Below, in pieces: positions 1 to 5,036 of a stretch of 5,036 nt of DNA. The stretch is taken from positions 1 through 5,036 of the forward strand of contig JAGGZS010000281.1 in NCBI GenBank assembly GCA_021161885.1, read 5' to 3'. The stretch's first letter is position 1. Every line of letters starts with the position of its first letter. The notes beneath the pieces were generated by a model. It worked only from the letters and a program-made list of their open reading frames with translations. It was not told the DNA's origin and searched no databases. The position numbers and the translations under genes are program-made. The stretch is from a bacterium. Its GTDB lineage: Bacteria; Auribacterota; Auribacteria; Auribacterales; Auribacteraceae.

Positions 1-2
1 AA

Positions 3-104
3 CTGCTAAAGCTAAATTTTTTAAGTGGAATAAATAATTCACCAATCAAAGTAATACTTAATTCTAATCCAATTGATTTCTATATAAAATTATTGTCGAT
101 ATAA
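3..104 (+). CDS. Possible C-terminal end of an upstream gene (partial, 5' end outside window)
   Basis: One forward frame is open from the left edge for 33 codons and ends at a TAA at 102-104. In DNA this AT-rich, stop codons are frequent, so an open run of this length at the edge is suggestive but not proof. The residues have a protein-like make-up: hydrophobic stretches broken by Asn, Pro and Ser, including the segment SPIKVILNSNPIDFY and a final YIKLLSI. I do not recognise a family from so short a tail. A second forward frame is also open from the edge but stops at 37 (ending FFKWNK), so the true upstream gene could end there instead. A hairpin followed by a T-run lies about 45-85 bases downstream, which would suit the end of a gene. 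Confidence 0.35.
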   Translation: MLKLNFLSGINNSPIKVILNSNPIDFYIKLLSI

Positions 105-115
105 TTTTATATATC
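98..115. repeat. AT-rich imperfect palindrome (possible operator or hairpin)
   Basis: GATATA at 98-103 is the exact reverse complement of TATATC at 110-115, with a 6-base AT centre between them. It overlaps the stop codon of the possible upstream gene and lies about 130 bases before the candidate promoter of the transporter operon. It does not match the usual Fur box (GATAATGATAATCATTATC). In AT-rich DNA such symmetry can arise by chance. Confidence 0.2.
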
Positions 116-146
116 AGGTTGATATTACTACTGTTATACAATCTTA

Positions 147-191
147 TGCTGCCAGCGTCAGGGCAATAGTGGGACAGCACCTATTTTTTTT
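147..191 (+). terminator. Nested hairpins plus T8 run, terminator-like or REP-like element
   Basis: Within otherwise very AT-rich DNA, 147-182 forms a GC-richer island. TGCC (150-153) can pair with GGCA (162-165). Next to it, AATAGTG (165-171) can pair with CA plus CTATT (178-185, with C180 bulged) around a GGACAG loop. The 3' arm runs directly into a run of eight Ts at 184-191. An alternative longer fold pairs TGCTG (147-151) with CAGCA (175-179). A hairpin followed by Ts fits a Rho-independent terminator for the gene to the left. The GGGACAGCACC core also recalls the short palindromic repeats associated with REP-type tyrosine transposases in many environmental bacteria, but only one copy is visible here. 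Confidence 0.4.
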
Positions 192-243
192 AAGTTTAAA
201 TCAAGATAAAAAATAATTTACTTTTTGTCATAAAAAATTGTAA

Positions 244-272
244 TTGTTTTTTCTCGATAATCTGCATATACT
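244..272 (+). promoter_or_regulatory. Candidate sigma70-type promoter for the transporter operon
   Basis: TTGTTT at 244-249 (three of six matches to TTGACA) and TATACT at 267-272 (five of six matches to TATAAT) are separated by 17 bases. Transcription would start near 279-280 and leave a leader of roughly 50 bases before the ATG at 329. Another -10-like hexamer, GATAAT, lies at 256-261, but no -35 box is correctly spaced before it. The better -35 match TTGTCA at 225-230 has no good -10 partner. No convincing Fur box overlaps the promoter. Confidence 0.35.
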
Positions 273-314
273 AAAAAAAGTTTTACTTGAATGCTTGGTA
301 GGTAATAAACCGAT

Positions 315-323
315 TAAGGAGGT
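315..323 (+). promoter_or_regulatory. Near-perfect Shine-Dalgarno sequence of the first operon gene
   Basis: TAAGGAGGT is complementary to nine bases of the usual 16S rRNA 3' end and sits 5 bases before the ATG at 329. It fixes that start and predicts strong translation. It is clearly the strongest ribosome binding site in the window. Confidence 0.85.
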
Positions 324-328
324 AGTCA

Positions 329-985
329 ATGAAGATAATCAGTACAGTTATTATTCTAATAACATTAGTTTTTGTATCTTATCTGAGTGCTGAAGAAAAA
401 TTTGAATGGAATTTTGAAAAAACAGAAAACGCTAATATTCCAGATGAATGGAAAATAGAAGCGACTAATGCCAGAGGCGAATTTGCCACATGGAAAGTTC
501 TATTTGATTCTCAAGATGAACAGAAAACAAAAGTGCTTGGTATGATAAAGGCAAATGATGATTTTGGCGGGGCGTTTAATCTATGCTGGACTGATAATAT
601 CCAAATTGACAACATTGAGATTGAGACAAAATTTAAGGCGATTCAGGGAATTGAAGATCAGGGCGGAGGTCTGATATGGCGCGTTCAAGATAAGGATAAC
701 TATTATATAGCCAGAGCCAATCCGCTTGAAAACAATTTCAGAATGTATTCTGTTAAAGACGGCGCCCGTAAGACGTTAGATAGCGCAAAAGTAAAAGTCC
801 CTTCTAATAAATGGCATACCATAAAGATTATTCATCGCGGAACTCATATAGAAGGATACCTAAATGGCAAAAAATATCTTGAGTGGGATGACGCGACTTT
901 TCCTAATGCGGGCGGTTTCGGGCTGTGGACTAAAGCTGATGCGGTAACATATTTTGATGATTTTAAAGTAAAAAGAATTAAATAG
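329..985 (+). CDS. Secreted LamG-like / DUF1080-type (concanavalin-like fold) protein
   Basis: A 218-residue exported protein. Residues 1-21 form a Sec signal peptide (Lys2, then a hydrophobic run to about residue 19, cleavage probably after Ala21). The rest reads as one beta-sandwich of the 3-keto-disaccharide hydrolase/LamG-like (DUF1080) kind. Typical stretches are GGAFNLCWTD (80-89), DQGGGLIWRVQDKDNYYIARANPLENNFR (110-138, given here only as the family hallmark), KWHTIKI (161-167), the GYLNGKKYLEW strand (176-186) and a final GGFGLWTKADAVTYFDDF block. Such proteins are often labelled 'family 16 glycoside hydrolase', but I see no GH16 ExDxxE catalytic motif, so carbohydrate or ligand binding is more likely than hydrolysis. 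The mature chain has one cysteine (Cys86). The start is fixed by the strong ribosome binding site. The gene is 11 bases before the binding-protein gene, so it is probably a partner of the importer. That link is inferred from position only. Confidence 0.82.
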   Translation: MKIISTVIILITLVFVSYLSAEEKFEWNFEKTENANIPDEWKIEATNARGEFATWKVLFDSQDEQKTKVLGMIKANDDFGGAFNLCWTDNIQIDNIEIETKFKAIQGIEDQGGGLIWRVQDKDNYYIARANPLENNFRMYSVKDGARKTLDSAKVKVPSNKWHTIKIIHRGTHIEGYLNGKKYLEWDDATFPNAGGFGLWTKADAVTYFDDFKVKRIK

Positions 986-992
986 AAAGGAA
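986..992 (+). promoter_or_regulatory. Ribosome binding site supporting a GTG start
   Basis: AAAGGAA directly follows the stop codon of the LamG-like gene and lies 4 bases before the GTG at 997. It supports the non-ATG start, which gives a normal signal peptide (MKRLYFF...). No other in-frame start keeps that peptide intact. Confidence 0.65.
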
Positions 993-996
993 TAAA

Positions 997-1998
997 GTGA
1001 AAAGATTATATTTTTTTATTGGATTATGTTTACTCATTATTTCTCCGGGGATTTCTTCTGCGAAAGAAGAAGTTGTGGTGTATATATCGGAAGATAGGGT
1101 CTTTTCTGAACCTATATTACGGGATTTTGAAAAAGATACCGGCATAAAAATAAAACCGGTTTATGATACGGAAGAGACTAAAAGCACTGGCGCTATGAAT
1201 CGTTTGATCGCTGAGAAAAATAATCCTCAGGCAGATGTTTACTGGGCAAACGAACCTATACGGGCGATTGTCTTGAAACAGAGAGGCATTTCTATTGCCT
1301 ACATTTCTCCGTCATCAGAGGGTATTCCCACTATTTTTAAAGATTCCCAGGGATATTGGACAGGGTTTTCAGCGAGAGCACGGGTATTTATCGTAAGCGA
1401 TGAAAAAAACGCGCCGGATTCCATTATGGATTATATAGATAAACAATGGAAAAATAGAGCTGTTATGGCAAATCCGCTTTTTGGCACAACCACTTCATGG
1501 ATCGCATCTCTTTTTGTCGTATGGGGTGATGAAAAGGCACGGGATTTTATGGAAAAGATGAAAACAAACGGCGTTAAAATTTCAACCAGTAATGGTGAAT
1601 CAACCACGTTAGTTGTCAATAAGGAGTTTGCTTTCAGCCTTGTGGACAGCGATGATGCAGTCAATGCCATAAGAGCAGGCAAGCAGGTTAAACAAATTTA
1701 TCCGGATCAGGACAAAAACGGATTAGGTTGCCTAATTCTGCCTAATGCGGTTGTCTTGATAAAAGGGGGACCGAACCAAAAAAACGGCAGGAAATTAATA
1801 GATTACCTGCTCTCACCTGAAACAGAGCGCAAACTGGCGTTTGCCGATTGCGCACAGATTCCTTTACATAAAGGCGTGGACACTCCTGCCGACGTAAAAA
1901 AAATAGAAGACATAAAAACAATTAACGTTAATTATGAAATGGTGGCAAAAAAGTTACAGGAAATTCAGCAATTCCTGAAGAAATGGACAAAATATTAG
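997..1998 (+). CDS. ABC importer periplasmic solute-binding protein, Fbp/Afu (COG1840) type
   Basis: A 333-residue binding protein that would capture the substrate outside the inner membrane and deliver it to the permease encoded next. Residues 1-22 are a Sec signal peptide (Lys2-Arg3, hydrophobic core, cleavage after SSA). Cys11 lies within the hydrophobic core and is not a lipobox. The mature part starts with the family's first strand (VVVYISEDRVFSEPILRDF, 26-44), followed by GIKIKPVYDTEETKSTGAMNR, QADVYWANEP (78-87), the LFGTTTSW loop (161-168) and a C-terminal lobe with LILPNAVVLIKGGPN and LIDYLLSPETE. Length is normal for the family. Odd point: classical FbpA proteins bind Fe(III) with two adjacent tyrosines in the C-lobe, and here that region reads DSDDA (217-221). 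An Fe(III) role is therefore the family default rather than shown; another anion or organic substrate is possible. Cys245 and Cys285 could form a disulfide. The start codon is GTG. Confidence 0.88.
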   Translation: MKRLYFFIGLCLLIISPGISSAKEEVVVYISEDRVFSEPILRDFEKDTGIKIKPVYDTEETKSTGAMNRLIAEKNNPQADVYWANEPIRAIVLKQRGISIAYISPSSEGIPTIFKDSQGYWTGFSARARVFIVSDEKNAPDSIMDYIDKQWKNRAVMANPLFGTTTSWIASLFVVWGDEKARDFMEKMKTNGVKISTSNGESTTLVVNKEFAFSLVDSDDAVNAIRAGKQVKQIYPDQDKNGLGCLILPNAVVLIKGGPNQKNGRKLIDYLLSPETERKLAFADCAQIPLHKGVDTPADVKKIEDIKTINVNYEMVAKKLQEIQQFLKKWTKY

Positions 1999-1999
1999 A

Positions 2000-3574
2000 A
2001 TGTCAAAAAAATTGACTATTTTAATAACCATTTTTTTGTTTATTGTTATTGGGCTTGTTCCTGTTATAGCAATGTTCGTTAAGTCTTTGTTTGTTGGCGG
2101 ACATTTTTCGTTGGAAAGTTACAGCCTGCTTTTTAAATCGAGGCAGCAATGGCATCTTTTGTTTAACAGTCTTTTTCTTGCGGGCAGTACAACATTTATT
2201 ACTGTTTTACTTGGTGTTCCTTTGGGGATACTTTTTGGAAAAACCGATTTGCCGGGTAAAAAAATTTTCATAATACTTTTTGTAATTCCCTTGGTTATTC
2301 CGTCATATATTTTAGCGATTGCTTGGTTTTACTGTTTAGGTCGTTCAGGAATTGTTTCCGGTTTATTCGGCAGAGAAATAGCGGTTGTTACATTGAATTT
2401 CCTTTTTGGTTTTTCCGGTACGCTTTTTGTGCTGGTATCAATTTGTTTGCCTGTTGTGATTATTTTTACGATAACATATCTGCGGATGATCAATCCAAAA
2501 TTAGAAGAAGCGGCTAAGCTTTCCGGGCAATGGTTTTTTGTGTTGCGCAAAATATCCATTCCGATTATAGCGCCCGGAATTTTTTTATCCGCGTTGATCG
2601 TATTTATTCTTGCTCTTGGTGAATTCGGCGTGCCGTCGTCACTTCGGTTTGATGTTTTTCCTGTAGAATCATTCATCCAGTTTTCAGCATTTTATGATTT
2701 TAATGCAGCTACCGCATCGGCAATGCCGTTAGGATTAATTATACTGTTTATTCTCGTTGCAGAACGCCTGTTCTTACGCAAGAAGACAACTCAGATGACC
2801 ATAGCAAAAGAATCGATACTTAAAATATCTCTTGGAAAAGCTAAACCGTTTTTATTTATCGCCGTGTGTGTTTTTACTTGTATTACAGTAGTAGTTCCGT
2901 TAGCTATTTTGGTAAAAAAATCGTTTGTTCTATGGGCATACAAAGAGGCTTTTATCGGCTCAATAGATAGTATCATTCGAAGTCTGCTTTATGCTTCAGC
3001 CGGTGCGACACTTATTGTTGTATTCGGATTTTTTTTAGGATACCTTCTTGAACACAGAACATTTCGGTTTTCCTACGCTGCGGATTCAATAGCTATTTTT
3101 CTTTTTGCTTTACCGGGCACAATAATAGGTATTGGGCTTATCACTCTTTGGAATACCCGGGCAACAAATTTTATTTATGCGTCGGCAGTGATTATTCTGT
3201 TTGGGTATATTGCTAAATATACTGCTCTGTCGACAAGGTTTATGGCGGTTACTTTTTCTCAGGTATCGCGTTCAATGGAAGAGGCGGCACAAATTCTTGA
3301 AGTCGGATGGATAAAAAGAGTATGGGGTATTTTGGTTCCTCTTGTAAGAAAAGGGTTGATCAGCACATGGCTGGTTGTATTTATTTTTTGTTTAAGAGAT
3401 TTAGATATTACAATGATAGTCTATCCGCCTGCCCATGATACTCTTGCGGTGCGTATTTTTACACTCATGGCAAACAGCCCTGAAGAAATCATTGCCGCAT
3501 TATGCGTCATTATGGCGCTCATTACATTATTACCGCTGTTTATACTGGGATTAGTTACAATAAAGAGGTGGTAA
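2000..3574 (+). CDS. ABC importer permease, fused two-domain FbpB type
   Basis: A 524-residue inner-membrane protein forming the translocation channel. It holds two BPD_transp_1 units in one chain, as in FbpB/AfuB/SfuB-type transporters, and each unit has about six membrane helices. Helices are visible near residues 5-29, 54-80, 88-112, 131-160, 187-208, 240-258, then 284-307, 325-350, 360-384, 390-410, 450-470 and 496-521. The cytoplasmic coupling (EAA) motif that touches the ATPase occurs twice: EEAAKLSG (169-176, with Pro188 following) and EEAAQILEVG (427-436, with Pro447 following). The linker between halves (about 259-282) is basic. The ATG follows the previous stop codon after one base, and no clear Shine-Dalgarno sequence precedes it, so translation is probably coupled to the binding-protein gene. 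Length is normal for the family and no frame break is seen. Confidence 0.9.
   Translation: MSKKLTILITIFLFIVIGLVPVIAMFVKSLFVGGHFSLESYSLLFKSRQQWHLLFNSLFLAGSTTFITVLLGVPLGILFGKTDLPGKKIFIILFVIPLVIPSYILAIAWFYCLGRSGIVSGLFGREIAVVTLNFLFGFSGTLFVLVSICLPVVIIFTITYLRMINPKLEEAAKLSGQWFFVLRKISIPIIAPGIFLSALIVFILALGEFGVPSSLRFDVFPVESFIQFSAFYDFNAATASAMPLGLIILFILVAERLFLRKKTTQMTIAKESILKISLGKAKPFLFIAVCVFTCITVVVPLAILVKKSFVLWAYKEAFIGSIDSIIRSLLYASAGATLIVVFGFFLGYLLEHRTFRFSYAADSIAIFLFALPGTIIGIGLITLWNTRATNFIYASAVIILFGYIAKYTALSTRFMAVTFSQVSRSMEEAAQILEVGWIKRVWGILVPLVRKGLISTWLVVFIFCLRDLDITMIVYPPAHDTLAVRIFTLMANSPEEIIAALCVIMALITLLPLFILGLVTIKRW
3565..3571 (+). promoter_or_regulatory. Ribosome binding site of the ATPase gene, inside the permease gene
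   Basis: GAGGTGG overlaps the last codons of the permease gene and lies 6 bases before the ATG at 3578. It supports that start and gives the ATPase its own strong initiation site, unlike the permease. Confidence 0.65.
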
Positions 3575-3577
3575 ATT

Positions 3578-4273
3578 ATGGTCGTAAAAATAAAAAATCT
3601 TTTTAAATATTTTGATACAGCCCCCGCAGTTAACGGTGTTTCTCTTGATATCAGGCAAGGTGAACGGCTTGTAATATTAGGACACTCAGGGTGCGGCAAG
3701 ACTACTTTGTTGAGAATGATCGCCGGATTTGTTGTGCCGGATAAAGGGTCAATCACTATTGACGGTCTTTTAGCCGCGAAGGACGGAAAATCGGTTATTG
3801 AACCTGAAAATAGACAAATTGGAATGGTTTTTCAGGATCTTGCTTTATGGCCGCATATGAGTGTTTATAAAAATCTGGAGTTTGGATTAGCCGCAAAAAA
3901 AATTTCAAAGAACGAAAGAAATGAGCGTATTTCCCTGATACTCGAAAAAGTTCAGTTGTCAGAATTCAGCAATAGTTTTCCATCTAACCTATCCGGCGGG
4001 CAGCAGCAGAGAGTTGCTCTTGCGAGGGCGATTGTTATGCGCCCTAAAATACTTCTTATGGATGAACCGCTATCTAATCTTGATTATGATTTGAATTCTA
4101 TGTTAAGAAAAGAAATTTTAAAATTGCAGGAAGAAACAGGCATAACCATGCTGTACGTAACACATGATAGAAATGAGGCTTTTTCTTTAGCGACCAGGAT
4201 TATTGTCATGAAACACGGTGCAATTCAGAAGATAGGCTCTGTTAACGAAATAAAAATGTTTTTTAAATATTGA
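3578..4273 (+). CDS. ABC importer ATP-binding protein, FbpC-like, short form
   Basis: A 231-residue cytoplasmic ATPase that powers the importer. All nucleotide-binding elements are intact: Walker A GHSGCGKTT (35-43), Q-loop Gln86 in GMVFQDLALWPHMSV, signature LSGGQQQR (138-145), Walker B ILLMDE (158-163, catalytic Glu163), D-loop SNLD (166-169) and switch His196 in VTHDRNEA. The aromatic residue expected before Walker A to stack on adenine could be Tyr11 or Phe12. The LALWPHMSV wording is typical of the Fe(III)/sulfate/polyamine (CUT1-like) group. Classical FbpC proteins are around 350 residues with a C-terminal TOBE-type regulatory domain. Here the chain stops soon after the core ATPase domain, ending in KMFFKY, so that domain is absent. 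The core is undamaged, so this looks like a natural short form rather than a broken gene, though truncation cannot be excluded. It follows the permease stop after three bases. Confidence 0.9.
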   Translation: MVVKIKNLFKYFDTAPAVNGVSLDIRQGERLVILGHSGCGKTTLLRMIAGFVVPDKGSITIDGLLAAKDGKSVIEPENRQIGMVFQDLALWPHMSVYKNLEFGLAAKKISKNERNERISLILEKVQLSEFSNSFPSNLSGGQQQRVALARAIVMRPKILLMDEPLSNLDYDLNSMLRKEILKLQEETGITMLYVTHDRNEAFSLATRIIVMKHGAIQKIGSVNEIKMFFKY

Positions 4274-4382
4274 CCGAAGTGATTATTGAAAATATTTTTT
4301 GTGTCATCTGAAAACAGTAATTTTTTATTTTCGGTTTGATCGGTGATGGGACGCAATAGTTTGTGCGTAAAAATTGATTTAT
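4274..4382. other. Intergenic stretch between converging genes, no convincing terminator
   Basis: This AT-rich gap separates the 3' ends of the ATPase gene and the minus-strand glycosyltransferase gene. Two weak stems can be drawn. CTGAAAA (4308-4314) pairs with TTTTCGG (4328-4334, one G-U pair) across a 13-base loop. ACGCA (4351-4355) pairs with TGCGT (4364-4368) across 8 bases. Neither is followed by a proper T-run on either strand. A T6 run at 4295-4300 follows only a short AAAATATTTT palindrome. I see no gene here. Confidence 0.5.
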
Positions 4383-5036
4383 TTATAAATTTTTTAACGG
4401 TTGATATTTAGGCATTTGCCGAATTTTCCTTTCGCATTGCCGTTGATAGTCTAACTTAATTTTCGCTAATGAATTTTCATTTAAATTATATACATAAGTT
4501 GTTCTGTATATGTGTCTTGAGTGTGTTCCAGCTAATTCCAAAATAGGATAATAATGCGATCTGTCAACCGCAGCTGTCCACAACGTATTTGTTTGCGCGT
4601 TTATTAAATCATTTTCTTTAACATAAGAAAAAAGTTTAGCTCGAAAAGAATGCAAATGTGTTGAGACCCATGGGGATTGCCTAAAACTATTATTTTTCGT
4701 TATATGATCGGGGATTTTTTTTATCCAGCTCAAAGCATTTCCGTTAGGCAATACTGATGAATTATACGTATTCCAGATATCACTGTTGCAGTAAATCCTG
4801 TTTAAAAACGAAAAAAGTTTTTTATCAGGCAGCCAATCATCACCATTTAGCTCTAATATAATTGATTCCGTATCAGAGAGCAGGAATCCTTTTGTATTAT
4901 TTGCGCATAACCCTTGATTTTTTTTATTAAAAAAATATTTAACTTTATTGTCGGGATATTTTCTCATCCACTGTTTTATTATTTTATCGGATTTATCATT
5001 TGAACAATCATTTATTACTATATGAGTATATAAATC
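4383..5036 (-). CDS. Family 2 glycosyltransferase, C-terminal part (start beyond right edge)
   Basis: The frame ends at a TAA (4383-4385) and stays open to the right edge, giving 217 visible residues. An internal ATG at 4965-4967 is not the real start, because the 23 codons before it continue the GT-A fold: YTHIVINDCSNDKSDKII matches the strand and nucleotide-binding Asp of GT2 enzymes (usual form VVDDCSTDgT). Next come the NQGLCANNTKGF helix typical of GT2 (usually N-x-G-x-x-x-A-x-N) and the metal-site region ILELNGDDWLPD. The C-terminal part, with WVSTHLHSFRAKLF, PILELAGTHSRHIYRTTYVYN and a final RKIRQMPKYQPL, resembles a recurrent tail of a GT2 subgroup. The protein would transfer a sugar from a nucleotide donor, probably for cell-surface glycans. 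The exact acceptor cannot be read. About 30-40 residues, including the first strand, should lie beyond the window. It is convergent with the transporter operon. Confidence 0.8.
   Translation of the reverse strand, partial: DLYTHIVINDCSNDKSDKIIKQWMRKYPDNKVKYFFNKKNQGLCANNTKGFLLSDTESIILELNGDDWLPDKKLFSFLNRIYCNSDIWNTYNSSVLPNGNALSWIKKIPDHITKNNSFRQSPWVSTHLHSFRAKLFSYVKENDLINAQTNTLWTAAVDRSHYYPILELAGTHSRHIYRTTYVYNLNENSLAKIKLDYQRQCERKIRQMPKYQPLKNL

Noticed and set aside
997..1063. Lipoprotein signal (Cys11) in the binding protein
   Set aside because: The residues before Cys11 (Ile-Gly-Leu) do not fit a lipobox, and the cysteine is too close to the N-terminus. A standard cleavage site after SSA at residue 22 fits better.
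1431..1682. Minus-strand open frame of 83 codons
   Set aside because: It lies wholly inside the well-supported binding-protein gene on the opposite strand. Its product has no recognisable domain and it has no ribosome binding site context.
2091..2517. Two small forward open frames in another frame of the permease gene
   Set aside because: They overlap the long permease frame, which has helices and an EAA motif throughout. The products are Phe- and Cys-rich shadow sequences without a family match.
2329..2976. Minus-strand open frames of 115 and 61 codons
   Set aside because: They are antisense shadows of the permease gene, with no domain pattern or start signals.
3421..3756. Minus-strand open frame of 111 codons across the permease/ATPase junction
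   Set aside because: It runs antisense to two strongly supported coding regions, including the Walker A segment, and shows no independent protein features.
3600..4271. 12-base direct repeat TTTTTAAATATT at 3600-3611 and 4260-4271, near both ends of the ATPase gene
   Set aside because: The repeat is pure A/T in AT-rich DNA and both copies fall in codons for Phe-Lys-Tyr-like residues. No target-site or mobile-element structure accompanies it, so chance is the simplest explanation.
4347..4360. TGGGAC and CAATAGT near 4347-4360, both also present in the hairpin island at 164-175
   Set aside because: The two short words occur in swapped order and without the surrounding hairpin, so this is not a second copy of the same element.

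Overview
The window is AT-rich bacterial DNA. Its core is a four-gene, same-strand cluster (329-4273) that encodes a complete binding-protein-dependent ABC importer of the ferric-iron (Fbp/Afu, COG1840-like) class, led by a small secreted LamG-like/DUF1080-type protein. The Sec-type signal peptides, short intergenic distances and Shine-Dalgarno sequences are ordinary bacterial features, and a periplasmic-type binding protein without a lipobox suggests a Gram-negative envelope. The protein flavour recalls uncultivated lineages such as Omnitrophota, Planctomycetota or deltaproteobacteria-like groups. That is an impression from the sequences, not a proven placement.

Layout. 1-104: an open frame running in from the left edge, possibly the last 33 codons of an upstream gene. 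105-328: a non-coding stretch with an AT-rich palindrome (98-115), a small GC-richer island with nested hairpins ending in a T-run (about 147-191, terminator-like or REP-like), a candidate sigma70-type promoter (244-272) and a near-perfect ribosome binding site (315-323). 329-985: secreted LamG-like protein. 997-1998: solute-binding protein with a GTG start. 2000-3574: fused double permease. 3578-4273: a short ABC ATPase. 4274-4382: the intergenic stretch between converging genes, without a convincing terminator. 4383-5036, minus strand: the C-terminal part of a family 2 glycosyltransferase whose start lies beyond the right edge.

How the genes fit together. The binding protein would capture a substrate outside the inner membrane, the 12-helix fused permease would carry it across, and the ATPase would power the step. 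The gaps are 11, 1 and 3 nt, so one transcript and coupled translation are likely. The leading LamG-like protein has no transport domain. Its place in the operon suggests an extracytoplasmic role linked to the imported substrate, possibly binding a ligand or a surface polymer. The substrate is not certain: the tandem tyrosines that hold ferric iron in classical FbpA proteins are not seen where expected, and an acidic Asp-Ser-Asp-Asp stretch occupies that part of the protein. The glycosyltransferase at the right is convergent and looks functionally unrelated (cell-surface polysaccharide).

No rRNA, tRNA, CRISPR array, insertion sequence or clearly novel system was recognised. The points most worth following are the substrate of this importer variant, the role of the LamG-like partner, and the small hairpin island upstream.
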